DNA of 42,344 nt from Clostridia bacterium (GTDB taxonomy: Bacteria; Bacillota; Clostridia; Oscillospirales; Acutalibacteraceae): positions 1 to 42,344 of the forward strand of contig JAFRUA010000059.1 of assembly GCA_017434855.1 (NCBI GenBank), written 5' to 3'. Numbering within the stretch: position 1 is the first letter of the stretch; every line of letters begins with the position of its first letter. Below, in pieces: positions 34,501 to 41,899 of this stretch. The notes below the pieces were generated by a model. The model was not told where the DNA came from. It made no database searches and saw nothing but the letters and a program-made list of their open reading frames with translations. The position numbers and the translations under genes are program-made.

Positions 34501-34660
34501 CCGCTACAACACGTTCGGCCCGGTGCACGTCGTCAACGAACACTGCCCGTGGTACGGCCCGGATTCCTGGCGCACCGATGACGAGGACTGGAGCTATCAG
34601 TATCATCTGCGTCAGACAGGCGTGCTCAAGTCGCCCGAGATCCTGGAAAAAGACGATTGA
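31598..34660 (+). CDS. Large intracellular glycoside hydrolase, GH106-like (putative alpha-L-rhamnosidase)
   Basis: 1020 residues from ATG 31598 (AAAGGCGG upstream; earlier in-frame codons lie in the promoter). No signal peptide. The N-terminal half looks like a TIM-barrel glycosidase: FWAWNDLLTKSELERQI, LYDEDRWPSGAAGG, FTDEPQFT, LTGHMMEEPTLTSQ and VLSELYGVTSWD, several of which end strands with acidic residues. The C-terminal ~250 residues are beta-sandwich, like GH2/GH106 sugar-binding domains. I favour the GH106-like group that contains rhamnosidases, consistent with the GH78 enzyme and symporter at 11.6-15.7 kb, but the family call is from pattern memory and another large GH family is possible. 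Confidence 0.6.
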   Translation: MLYKKNQSPTLPTPLFQNPTAEYRGTPFWAWNDLLTKSELERQIDVFRDMGLGGFHMHVRTGLKNQYLSDAYMALVKACVDKAKENKMLAWLYDEDRWPSGAAGGMVTKDPRFRARALYFTNDAADASCLSGDDRLLACYDVSLRADGTLKDYRRIAPDDKADGNKWFALLRIMTPSSWYNGQTYADTLNKEAIEQFIKVTHERYKETVGDAFGGTVPAIFTDEPQFTRKTTLDHSNPQSATWVRLPWTDKVPDLYKAACGEDLLASLPELFWELPDGKISVTRYHYHDFIAELFAQSFADTVGGWCKQNGIALTGHMMEEPTLTSQSAALGEAMRSYRSFGLPGIDMLCNAHEFTTAKQAQSAAHQFGCEGVLSELYGVTSWDADFRLYKHQGDWQAALGVTVRVPHLSWYSMQGEAKRDYPASISYQSPWYRQWHLVEDHFARVNTAMTRGKPKVNLAVIHPVESFWLHWGPNDKTAVIRDDMNERFMNLTQWLLEGTIDFDFVSESLLPQLCAAGAAPLKVGQMQYDTVLVPACETLRSSTLERLEAFQKAGGRLIFLGTAPTLENAVPSGRGKALFDRSEQVPFARAAVLDALDDTRFVSMRNKNGELTDEFLYQLRTDTDGDWLFIAHTKEPDNKDLSSRKDVILTCRGEYAPTVYDTATGEIYPVGADYRSGNTVIKTTLHGYNSLLLKLTPGKAQFPAAFDDTKYRIAQVIPAPKAFKRTEPNVLLLDMAEYAVDGGDFQDAEEILRLDNRVRRALDLPERGGHVVQPYIIGNKPPVHTITLRFEIDSEIDAADAYLALEDADVSVITLNGEPVKNVADGNFADIAIQKVPLPGIRKGKNILTVTQPFGERTNTEAMYLLGDFGVRVVGAKKTIVKETASLQFGDLAAQGYPFYGGAMEYTFDATAKNGSIRLRASLYRGGLLKVSCDGKDVGAIIYPPYTLQIDGLSDGLHTITLTSYLHRYNTFGPVHVVNEHCPWYGPDSWRTDDEDWSYQYHLRQTGVLKSPEILEKDD

Positions 34661-34782
34661 CCGTTTTGCGGTAAGGTTCACACCGGATGATTTGCCAAGT
34701 CGATCAGGATTGCACACCGTTCGTTTTCCATAATAAAAACCGCTTTTGTCTGCTGATACAAAGTCGTAGCCGGGATCTGAAT

Positions 34783-34946
34783 TGGGCACCTCTAAAAACG
34801 CAAGTCGTTTGAGCGCGATGCAGATTTTATCGTCAGATTGACAAAATTTGACGCAGGAATCCTATGTGGCTTTCAAGGAAAATATGGGCAATCTGACGGT
34901 GAAAGGTGCGCGCGATCGAGCGGCGCGCAGTTTTTAGAGGTGCCCA
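34783..34946. mobile_element. MITE-like element 2, 17-bp terminal inverted repeats
   Basis: 164 bp bounded by perfect inverted repeats TGGGCACCTCTAAAAAC (34783-34799 with 34930-34946). Flanking ATT on both sides may be a 3-bp target duplication. It contains an inner inverted repeat CGTCAGATTG / CAATCTGACG (34831-34840 with 34889-34898) and a ~85-bp core that aligns with the reverse complement of the core of element 1. No coding capacity. The 120 bp between the GH106-like stop and this element hold nothing recognisable. Confidence 0.8.
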
Positions 34947-34954
34947 TTTGCGAT

Positions 34955-35103
34955 ATGGATCAAGCCAAATGGGAAAATCTATCCTATGAAGAGAAAAACA
35001 GACAGCCGTTCTTTCGGCAAAAGGACCGCTGGATGCATTTCCGGAATGGAAGGCCATTTTCAAAGCGCAATTTTGCAAGAGCCTTGGCAATCGAACGGAA
35101 TAA
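34955..35103 (+). pseudogene. Frameshifted remnant of a small conserved Clostridia protein
   Basis: Starting at ATG 34955 the frame reads MDQAKWENLSYEEKNRQPFF, then RQKDR. After a one-base deletion at about 35028 the next frame continues LDAFPEWKAIFKAQFCKSLG and ends at TAA 35101. Joined, this matches a small hypothetical family (…SYEEKNRELFLRQK … LDTFLE … AQYxKSLGDL…) that I recall as common in these Clostridia; function unknown. The total of 149 nt is one short of a codon multiple, as expected. The upstream border is the MITE-like element, which may supply its AGAGGTG ribosome-like site. Calling it a pseudogene assumes no sequencing error. Confidence 0.6.
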
Positions 35104-35133
35104 AGAAGAGGTGTTGAAAGGAGACTGGTTGAG

Positions 35134-36627
35134 ATGTCTGCAGTGAAGCAGCACAAACACTTGAAGCTTATGGCATGGCTGATGCTGGGTGTCGGCTTGA
35201 TTGCATATATGTTTTCGGGCGGCAGGTGGAATATCGGCGTCACGGCATGGATCTGGCCGGCTGCGTTCCTGTACTTCAGCCGACAAACCCAAACACGAAA
35301 GCAGTTTTTGCTGCTGGTCGCTGCGCTTGCGGCCGGAAATGTGATCAAGTGGCTGAACGTTCTGGATGCCGGCTATTGGTTGGACGCTGCTTTTTGTCTG
35401 CTTTGGAGCATCTTCTGGGTGCTTCCGTTCCTTGCCGACCGGCTGCTTGCACAAAAAATGCCGGGCGCGTTTCTCAGCAGCCTGATTTTTCCGACGGTGT
35501 TCGTTTCGCTTGAATATCTGCGCGCACTGTTGCCGATCGGAAGCATCGGGTTGATGGCCTATACGCAGACAGGCTTTCTGCCGCTGGTGCAGATCACGTC
35601 GGTGATCGGCTCCTTCGGTCTGTCGTTCCTGATCTTCTGGTTCGGCGCGGTTGTCGTTACGGTTCTGGAAAAGCGGCAGGGTAGAAAGCTGACTGCTGCC
35701 GTGTGCCTCTGTCTCATAGCTGCGGCAATCGGCTTCGGATGCATCCGGCTGGCGGCGTTCCCGGTCAGTCGGGAGAACACGGTTCGGGTGGCCAGCGTGA
35801 TCAGTCCGTACTATGCAAAATTCAGTGACGATACCTATGCAACGCTCTCTGCCGAAGAAAGCCTGCAATACTTCCTTTCGGAGGCACAGCGTGCCGCGGA
35901 CGGCAATGCGAAGATCGCCTGCTGGAACGAAGAAGCCTTTGCGCTGGACGATGTAAATGAGCCGCTGCTGCTTGACGCTGCCGTCACGTTTGCGAAAGAC
36001 CACGATATGATTCTGATCGTGAGCTATGAAATCGCCGATACCGATGAAAGCGAAGACGGAGAATCCGTCAATAAATCCGTGATCATACTGCAGGACGGTT
36101 CTGTAACAGAATATATCAAGACACATCTGGTACCGGTCATGGAGATTCCCGGTTATGTCAAAGGTGAGGGAAAGATTCCAACCGTTGTGACAGACTATGG
36201 AACCCTTTCAAATGTCATTTGCTTCGACGACAGCTTTATCGGCTATTTGCGCGGAACGGGTGCTGTGACCAACGAACACTTCAAAAACACCGACCTGCTG
36301 TTTGTTCCGTCCTGGGACTGGAAACCCGTAAAAAACATACATACCGATCTCTCGGAGTTCCGTGCCGTTGAAAACGGCTTTGCGCTTGTGAAACCGACCT
36401 ATGACGGCATCAGCACGGCAGTGGATTATCAAGGACGTGTGATCAAACGGTTCGATACAGCCGACACCGGCTTTGACACGGTGCAATTCGCCGACGTACC
36501 GATCACCGGCGTTACAACGGTCTATGAAAAGATCGGCACAGCGCTTGATCTTGTGTTCTGTCTGTCCGGCTTTTTCACAATTGCACTCGGAATCATTGTA
36601 TTGCGAAGGAAAAACGAACCATCTTAA
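35134..36627 (+). CDS. Apolipoprotein N-acyltransferase-like membrane protein
   Basis: 497 residues, AAAGGAG before ATG 35134. About six membrane helices (residues 10-210) are followed by a carbon-nitrogen-hydrolase (nitrilase-fold) domain (about 215-460) and a last C-terminal helix (about 468-490), the topology of Lnt. The catalytic triad is in place: E266/E267 in ACWNEEAF, K329 in YIKTHLVP and C363 in NVICFDDSF. Lnt adds the third acyl chain to lipoproteins; most Firmicutes lack the classical enzyme, so this may be a divergent Lnt or an amidase/acyltransferase for another substrate. A lipoprotein (6624) occurs in the window. No operon partner is evident. Confidence 0.78.
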   Translation: MSAVKQHKHLKLMAWLMLGVGLIAYMFSGGRWNIGVTAWIWPAAFLYFSRQTQTRKQFLLLVAALAAGNVIKWLNVLDAGYWLDAAFCLLWSIFWVLPFLADRLLAQKMPGAFLSSLIFPTVFVSLEYLRALLPIGSIGLMAYTQTGFLPLVQITSVIGSFGLSFLIFWFGAVVVTVLEKRQGRKLTAAVCLCLIAAAIGFGCIRLAAFPVSRENTVRVASVISPYYAKFSDDTYATLSAEESLQYFLSEAQRAADGNAKIACWNEEAFALDDVNEPLLLDAAVTFAKDHDMILIVSYEIADTDESEDGESVNKSVIILQDGSVTEYIKTHLVPVMEIPGYVKGEGKIPTVVTDYGTLSNVICFDDSFIGYLRGTGAVTNEHFKNTDLLFVPSWDWKPVKNIHTDLSEFRAVENGFALVKPTYDGISTAVDYQGRVIKRFDTADTGFDTVQFADVPITGVTTVYEKIGTALDLVFCLSGFFTIALGIIVLRRKNEPS

Positions 36628-36942
36628 TTTGCTCAAACAATGAACGTCGCATTTCCCTATATCGTGAGAATTGGAAAAGACACCGTGAGAAGGTGTTCGG
36701 TACATCATCGGATCGTTTGAAAAATCGCAGTCAGCTTGCAAATAACACGAATGCCGCTCTGAAAACAGGGCGGCAAATTGGTTTTTCTCAGCCCTCCATA
36801 TATACCGAAAACGGAACGCGCAGGTTCTCATTCGGCGTCGCGTCGTGGCGGAGATCGTTTTCATTCTTATCAGTGCCCGGCAGCTCGTCCGCAAAGGGCG
36901 AGGAACACCTTGCCCGGGTCCGTGCAGGGCGGTTGATTCCCG
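36628..36942. other. Gene-free spacer with one terminator-like hairpin
   Basis: Between the Lnt-like and GH43 genes (convergent). The only clear structure is the hairpin 36753-36774 (9-bp stem with one G-U, loop AAAA), followed on the plus strand by GGTTTTT. Reading frames here are short and unconvincing. Confidence 0.5.
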
Positions 36943-38598
36943 CTATTTCTTGACGCCCCATACCGTTGCGTTGCTGCTCCCGCAGGCAGCGAAGGTCATG
37001 GCTGATCCGCTGCCGGATTCTCTTGACTGCACGCATAACACGCCGCGATAGGTGACGCCGTCCACAGTCAGCGTCAGGTACGGAGAACGGTCTGTAACGG
37101 TCCACACGCCGGCGGCAACTCCGCTTTTCATGAGACGGCCGTCGGGTTCCAGCACGAGGTCGACGGGATGATTGACTGTCTCCTCAATGTTGTCCCAGTC
37201 GTATCGGACGTCGGTTTTGAGCGGCTTCGATTCGTGCAGGATGAATTCGTATTCCCCACAGATGGCGTCGAGGGAATAGCCGTTCGGCGAGACAGTTTCT
37301 CCGTGATATTCCAGTGGGAGCGTCACGGCCCAGCCGTCTTCGTTGACCGCCATCTGATGCACCGTGGTCCGGAAGAACCCCACGCCGTCGTTGAAGCGCG
37401 TGTGATAGACCTGAAACATTTTTCCGTCATCGTCAATCAGGCAGGAGGAGTGTCCGCCGGAGAGATAGGCCCGTTCGTGCTCGGCAAATTTGTAGTTGCC
37501 GAACAGGAGCAGCCCCGTATTCTTCATTTCCAGCGCGTCGTTCCCCGCTGCGTCCGTATACGGTCCGTCCGGCGACGTGCTGCGGTATTCCCGGATCTGA
37601 TACCGGTCTGTTGCGCCGAGTCCGCCGTAAGTGAGATAGAAATAGTAATATCCGTGCTCCCGGTCGTAAACGATGAACGGCCCTTCGCCGGTACCGTCGG
37701 TCGCTTCGTTGGTTTTGGAGATCTGCTTTCCGAAATAGATGTCGTACCCCGGCGTATTGCGCATGTATTTGTAGTCCGGAAGGCCGGTTTCTTCGATCAG
37801 CGGCATCACATAGACGCCGCCGGAAAACGAGCCGTAACAAAGCCAAAGCCCGCCTTGCGCGTCGGCGAAGACCGTGGGATCGATGGCGTTCGGCATCCTG
37901 CCCCAGAAGACGTCATAATCCCCGAACTCTGTGAACCACGGCTGCGCCTCGATCTCCTTTCTGGTGAACACGCCTTGTTTGATCAGGTCTCCGATGTTGG
38001 TGTAAAGATAATGCAGCGAATCCAGTGGGAAGAAGCGGCGCTGCGTCTTTTTGTTGAAGCCGGAATAAATCAGGCTGCTCCGATAGGTGTACGGTCCCTC
38101 CGGCGCGTCCGCTGTGGCGAGCCAGATCACGGAATGCGGCACACCCCACACGGAGGAACAGGCATACCAGCAGTACTTGCCCATGGTCTTGTTGTAGATC
38201 ACGCTCGGCGCCCAGATTCCCGTCTGCAGATCGTCCTCTGCGTCGCCTCTCATGATCTGAAAGGCGTCCGTCCAGGAAAGCGGTTCCCGCAGGACGCTGC
38301 GCAGGGTTTCTCCTTCGGGGACGAAAAGCCGCGCGCTGTCATTCACGCCGGCGGTCACCAGTCCCCAGCGGATCAAGTCGTTCGATTTTCCCACCGCGAG
38401 GTGAGACCCGAACACATAGTAATTCTCTTCCGCTTTCAGGACGGAAGGATCGTGGATCGATACTTTGCCGGCATCCGGTGCGCGGTCCACCTCTCCGGGC
38501 AACTCCTTTTGTACCGCTTCGATTCTTTTCACGCCGAACCATGTCGACGTCATGCATAATAAGATGCAAATCATCAGCGCAGCCAGTTTTTGCAGCAT
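36943..38598 (-). CDS. Exported GH43-family glycoside hydrolase (arabinanase/xylosidase type)
   Basis: 551 residues from ATG 38598, preceded by AAGGAGGG; a longer GTG start would place this site inside the gene. An N-terminal hydrophobic segment (1-22) suggests export or membrane anchoring. The five-bladed propeller shows the GH43 triad: D50 (SIHDPSV), D240 (NAIDPTVF) and E305 (GTGEGPFIVYD), plus the usual GIWAPSVIY block. The last ~120 residues form a beta-rich C-terminal domain as in GH43 endo-arabinanases (GH43_C2-like). It would attack arabinan or related plant side chains outside the cell. Confidence 0.88.
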   Translation of the reverse strand: MLQKLAALMICILLCMTSTWFGVKRIEAVQKELPGEVDRAPDAGKVSIHDPSVLKAEENYYVFGSHLAVGKSNDLIRWGLVTAGVNDSARLFVPEGETLRSVLREPLSWTDAFQIMRGDAEDDLQTGIWAPSVIYNKTMGKYCWYACSSVWGVPHSVIWLATADAPEGPYTYRSSLIYSGFNKKTQRRFFPLDSLHYLYTNIGDLIKQGVFTRKEIEAQPWFTEFGDYDVFWGRMPNAIDPTVFADAQGGLWLCYGSFSGGVYVMPLIEETGLPDYKYMRNTPGYDIYFGKQISKTNEATDGTGEGPFIVYDREHGYYYFYLTYGGLGATDRYQIREYRSTSPDGPYTDAAGNDALEMKNTGLLLFGNYKFAEHERAYLSGGHSSCLIDDDGKMFQVYHTRFNDGVGFFRTTVHQMAVNEDGWAVTLPLEYHGETVSPNGYSLDAICGEYEFILHESKPLKTDVRYDWDNIEETVNHPVDLVLEPDGRLMKSGVAAGVWTVTDRSPYLTLTVDGVTYRGVLCVQSRESGSGSAMTFAACGSSNATVWGVKK

Positions 38599-38640
38599 AC
38601 GCACCCTCCTTCTTGTGGTGTGATCCAAGTGAGGATTCTA

Positions 38641-38955
38641 TTATTTATCAGTGTAACACAAGTCGAAGAAGATTGCAAGGGCAACACCGCGCAAATGCGG
38701 CCGCGCGCCTTCAGAGACTGGATTGACTTTGGAGCTGTGGCTGATGACGCCGTCTGCGCTGACCGCTTCCGCCGAACCGGACGCTCGTCCGGGCGACCGC
38801 AGCCACCAGCCGGAGTTCCCCCTATCATTGACCGAAAGGCCCTGCCATTTTGCATAATCTGTTCCCGGCGTATGTTTTGCTTTATCAGCACTGAATTCGG
38901 TTGTGTTTGTGCTGAACCCGCAGGCACCGTTGATTGTGTCACCATAAGGTTTTGT
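38641..38955 (-). pseudogene. C-terminal fragment of a DUF6273-type surface protein
   Basis: The minus frame from about 38955 to TAA 38641 contains TKPYGDTINGACGF, KWQGLSVNDRGNSGWWLRSPG and GARPHLRGVAL. The WWLRSPG … ADG … GARP pattern is the signature of the DUF6273/fibrobacter-succinogenes-major-like module of secreted Clostridia proteins. The upstream part of such a gene is missing: before 38955 the sequence switches to unrelated, plus-strand GtrA-like material. The last ~20 codons coincide with a partial copy of the end of MITE-like element 1. Confidence 0.65.
38678..38711. mobile_element. Partial end of MITE-like element 1
   Basis: 34 bp (AAGGGCAACACCGCGCAAAT … GCGCCTT) differs at only three positions from the left end of the element at 18924-19092. 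The rest of that element is not present beside it. Confidence 0.65.
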
Positions 38956-39091
38956 TTTACACCGTAATTTTACCGCAAAAAAGCGCCGTCCAACCCTTTT
39001 CGGGAAAGTCGGTGCCTTTGTTTGGCAGGCTTTGTTTTGCAGCAAGCCCTTCACCTCGCAAAACACACGATCACAATTTTGTGATTCTGTC

Positions 39092-39442
39092 AAGGAGGGA
39101 AAGGGTTTTCAGAAGAAACACACAAGGGAGTTTGTTGCGTTCCTCTTGTCAAGGGCGATTGCCGGCGTGATCGAGGTCGGCGGCGTGCCGCTGCTTGAAA
39201 AACTCGGGTTTGACCGCGCGGTGTTCCGTCTGCTGGAACAGCTCGGGCTGAAATGCGATCTGCTGTTTACCGACGGTCTTTACAGCAAACTGCTGATCGG
39301 CCTGTTCATTCTGGTTTTTGATTATCTGATGGCCAAGCTGGTTGTGTTCCGCAAAGCGAAGCAGCAGGGTAAGGAAACGGCTATACCGGAGGAAACGCAG
39401 AACGGAGAACCCGAAACGGAATCCGCCGGTACCGATCATTAA
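39092..39442 (+). pseudogene. GtrA-like membrane protein, 5'-truncated
   Basis: The frame ending at TAA 39440 encodes KKHTREFVAFLLSRAIAGVIE, then KLLIGLFILVFDYLMAKLVVF and an acidic tail. This corresponds to the second half of GtrA-family proteins (helices 3-4, R-E-F … NYxxSKxxVF pattern), which translocate polyprenyl-linked sugars or act in glycosylation. Helices 1-2 are missing, no ATG/GTG/TTG follows the GGAGGG at 39094, and the upstream frame runs into the DUF6273 fragment. Broken gene most likely. Confidence 0.6.
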
Positions 39443-39551
39443 AGATATATACAAAAAGATGTATGGAAACGTTTTTGCACGATGAATTCGCTGGCTGATT
39501 GACTTTCTGACGCGGCTGTTCAAACGCTGAATCCTATTCGGTACGAAAAGC

Positions 39552-39748
39552 GTGTTCTGTGTTTCGCGATGTAATCATTGTAGTTTTGCGGTCAAGTTCT
39601 GGTCAATTTCGCCGTGAAACCTCGTGAAACGTGGTGCAGTCTCGTGGAACACCGAGGTGTCAAAAACCTAGACTTTATGCGGTTTTTCGCCACTTTGTGC
39701 AACGTCATGACACGTCAAAACGGGATTTCAAGTCCCGTCACTCCGACC
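39552..39748 (+). repeat. Dispersed ~200-bp repeat, copy C (att-like)
   Basis: Closest to copy A, sharing the complete end CGGGATTTCAAGTCCCGTCA then CTCCGACC. Between the GtrA-like fragment and this copy lies ~110 bp with a short frame IRWLIDFLTRLFKR that resembles the hydrophobic tails of secreted proteins, probably a gene remnant. Confidence 0.75.
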
Positions 39749-39754
39749 GGCAGA

Positions 39755-39802
39755 AAAGCCTTATTTTACGCGGTTTTGTGTAGGATAAGGCTTTCTTTTT
39801 TT
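39755..39802 (+). terminator. Terminator after repeat copy C
   Basis: Ten-bp stem AAAGCCTTAT / ATAAGGCTTT (39755-39764 with 39785-39794) followed by CTTTTTTT. Confidence 0.75.
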
Positions 39803-39816
39803 GCCCATGATCGCGG

Positions 39817-39927
39817 TCATGATTCAGGCTTTTTTCCTTTTTCCCGCATCGCTTGCAGCAAAGCAATTTCTTCTTCAATTGCATACGGCGTCGCTTTGTC
39901 AGAATTTATAAAGAACAAAAGTTCCAT
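39817..39927 (-). CDS. Possible 36-residue ORF divergent from the polymerase gene
   Basis: ATG 39927 to TGA 39817 encodes MELLFFINSDKATPYAIEEE followed by IALLQAMREKGKKPES. The composition is protein-like, but AGGAA lies almost touching the ATG and the upstream LexA box overlaps codons 2-5, which argues against independent expression. Could be a gene tail or chance frame. Confidence 0.25.
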   Translation of the reverse strand: MELLFFINSDKATPYAIEEEIALLQAMREKGKKPES

Positions 39928-39962
39928 TTCCTATTGACCGGAACAAAAGTTCGTGGTATACT
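39913..39962 (+). promoter_or_regulatory. SOS promoter with two LexA boxes
   Basis: Two identical boxes GAACAAAAGTTC at 39913-39924 and 39941-39952 (Gram-positive LexA consensus GAAC-N4-GTTC). Promoter -35 TTGACC (39934-39939), 17-bp spacer, -10 TATACT (39957-39962). The second box fills the spacer. Confidence 0.88.
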
Positions 39963-39983
39963 GTCACCAGGGGCGGTGAGATC

Positions 39984-41480
39984 ATGGCAACCAGATTCTA
40001 TGTGGCGATTGACTTAAAATCCTTTTATGCGTCGGTGGAGTGTGTGCAGCGCGGCCTGGACCCGCTCACGACGAACCTTGTGGTGGCCGATGTGTCGCGG
40101 ACTGAAAAAACGATCTGTCTTGCCGCGTCGCCGTCGCTGAAATCGTACGGAATCGCCGGTCGTTCCAGATTGTTTGAGGTGATCCAAAAGGTGCAGGAAG
40201 TGAATGCTGCTCGACGCCTGAAAGCGCCGGACGGCCGGTTGACCTCGTCGTCATATCACAATCCGCAGGTGCTTGCCGACCCGTCCTGTGAACTGAGCTA
40301 CATCGTTGCGCCGCCGCAGATGCGCAAGTACATGGAAGTCAGCGCACGGATATACGAGATTTATCTCAAGTATGTCGCGCCGGAGGATATCCATGTCTAT
40401 TCGATCGACGAAGTCTTCATCGACGTTACGGACTATTTGCCGCTGTACAGACAAACGGCGCATGAACTGACGATGACGATGATCCGCGACGTGCTGGATT
40501 CAACCGGCATCACGGCGACCGCAGGCATCGGGACGAACCTTTATCTGGCAAAGGTCGCAATGGACATTGTTGCGAAGCACATTTCGGCAGATCGGGACGG
40601 CGTCCGGATTGCGGAACTGGATGAGATGTCCTATCGCCGACAGCTTTGGAATCATAAGCCGTTGACGGATTTTTGGCGCATTGGCCGCGGGACCGCAAAA
40701 AAGCTGGCGGAGTATCACATGTATACGATGGGGGACATTGCGCGGTGTTCCGAGGGCAAGGCCGCTGATTTTTACAACGAACGGCTGTTATACAAATTAT
40801 TCGGGATCAATGCGGAGCTGTTGATCGATCACGCCTGGGGCTGGGAGCCCTGTACGATGGCGGACATCAAAGCCTATATGCCGACAAGCAACAGTTTGAG
40901 CAGCGGGCAGGTTTTGCCGGAACCGTATCAGTATGAACAGGGGCGACTCATCGTTCGGGAGATGACAGATCTTCTGGTACTTGATATGGTGTCCAAAAAT
41001 CTCGTCACAGATCAGATGGTGCTGTACATCGGGTACGACCGGAAGAGCCTGACAAACGCCGATGGACCCTATGACGGCAAGATCACGCTGGATTATTACG
41101 GGCGCAGGGTACCGTCGTCGGCGCACGGTTCAGTCAATCTGTCGGCGTTTACATCGTCCACCGATCAGATCGTTGACAACGTGGTGCATCTGTATAACCG
41201 CATTGTCGATCCGGCGCTTTTGATTCGCCGCATCAACGTCACGGCCAATCACGTGACGCGGGCGTCCGACGCGCAGCGCCCCGTACAGTTGAGTTTGTTT
41301 GACGACGCCAAGCAAACATGCCGGCAGGAAAAAGACCGCCGGAAGGAACGCAGCAGGCAGCAGGTGATTCTGGAACTGCAGGCGCGGTTCGGAAAAAACG
41401 CGGTCTTAAAAGGAATGAATTATCTGGAGGGTGCCACGACCATTGCGCGCAACAATCAGGTCGGCGGGCACAAGGCATAG
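39984..41480 (+). CDS. Y-family DNA polymerase (UmuC/DinB-like, translesion)
   Basis: 498 residues with GGGGCGG before ATG 39984. The palm shows AIDLKSFYASVEC (D10) and YSIDEVFIDVT (D142/E143), the metal-binding carboxylates, followed by a helix-hairpin-helix region (about 225-260) and the little-finger domain. QLSLF at residues 435-439 is a sliding-clamp binding motif. The protein belongs to the UV-repair ImpB/MucB/SamB-type group common in Clostridia. Two LexA boxes in the promoter indicate SOS control. Next gene starts 9 bp later. Confidence 0.93.
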   Translation: MATRFYVAIDLKSFYASVECVQRGLDPLTTNLVVADVSRTEKTICLAASPSLKSYGIAGRSRLFEVIQKVQEVNAARRLKAPDGRLTSSSYHNPQVLADPSCELSYIVAPPQMRKYMEVSARIYEIYLKYVAPEDIHVYSIDEVFIDVTDYLPLYRQTAHELTMTMIRDVLDSTGITATAGIGTNLYLAKVAMDIVAKHISADRDGVRIAELDEMSYRRQLWNHKPLTDFWRIGRGTAKKLAEYHMYTMGDIARCSEGKAADFYNERLLYKLFGINAELLIDHAWGWEPCTMADIKAYMPTSNSLSSGQVLPEPYQYEQGRLIVREMTDLLVLDMVSKNLVTDQMVLYIGYDRKSLTNADGPYDGKITLDYYGRRVPSSAHGSVNLSAFTSSTDQIVDNVVHLYNRIVDPALLIRRINVTANHVTRASDAQRPVQLSLFDDAKQTCRQEKDRRKERSRQQVILELQARFGKNAVLKGMNYLEGATTIARNNQVGGHKA

Positions 41481-41488
41481 GTGAGCTT

Positions 41489-41899
41489 ATGTATGACGAT
41501 ATGATCAACCGCCCGCATCACACGTCTGAGCAGCGGCCGCGCATGCCGCAGAAAAACCGTGCTGCGCAGTTTGCGCCGTTCGCGGCCTTGACGGGGTTTG
41601 ACGGCGTGATTCTGGAGACACAGCGGCAGACGACCCGGCCGGTCACATTGGACGAAACGCAGATCATGGAACTGGATCGGCGCTTAAAACTGATCGATCA
41701 TTTTCTGTCGGATCAGCCGGTTGTTACGGTCACATATTTCCGAAAGGACCCGTCCAAAAGCGGCGGCGCGTACGTGACGCACACGGGACGTGTTGTCAAA
41801 ATGGATCATTTCCATCACATATTGCTGTTTGACGACGGGACGCGGGTGGTGTATGACACCATCTACAGCATGGATTCTGAAATGTTTCAAACGCTGTGA
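41489..41899 (+). CDS. YolD-like protein
   Basis: 136 residues from ATG 41489 (AGGTGA upstream). MYDDMINRPHHTSEQRPRMP and NRAAQFAPFAALTGFDGVI are typical of the YolD-like family in Firmicutes. The C-terminal part (about 70-130) is a small beta-barrel-like segment (HTGRVVKMDHFHHILLFDDG). YolD proteins are encoded next to Y-family polymerases and are thought to modulate translesion synthesis, analogous to UmuD. Same operon and SOS control as the polymerase. Confidence 0.85.
   Translation: MYDDMINRPHHTSEQRPRMPQKNRAAQFAPFAALTGFDGVILETQRQTTRPVTLDETQIMELDRRLKLIDHFLSDQPVVTVTYFRKDPSKSGGAYVTHTGRVVKMDHFHHILLFDDGTRVVYDTIYSMDSEMFQTL

Noticed and set aside
34984-36126. 380-codon minus-strand frame
   Set aside because: Antisense to the Lnt-like gene with its intact catalytic triad; rich in Gln/Arg/Cys as expected for a shadow.
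36693-36953. 86-codon plus-strand frame between the Lnt-like and GH43 genes
   Set aside because: No ribosome site, low-complexity Ser/Arg-rich composition, and it runs through a hairpin into the convergent gene.
37168-38559. 463-codon plus-strand frame
   Set aside because: Antisense to the GH43 gene, which carries the full catalytic triad and a ribosome site.
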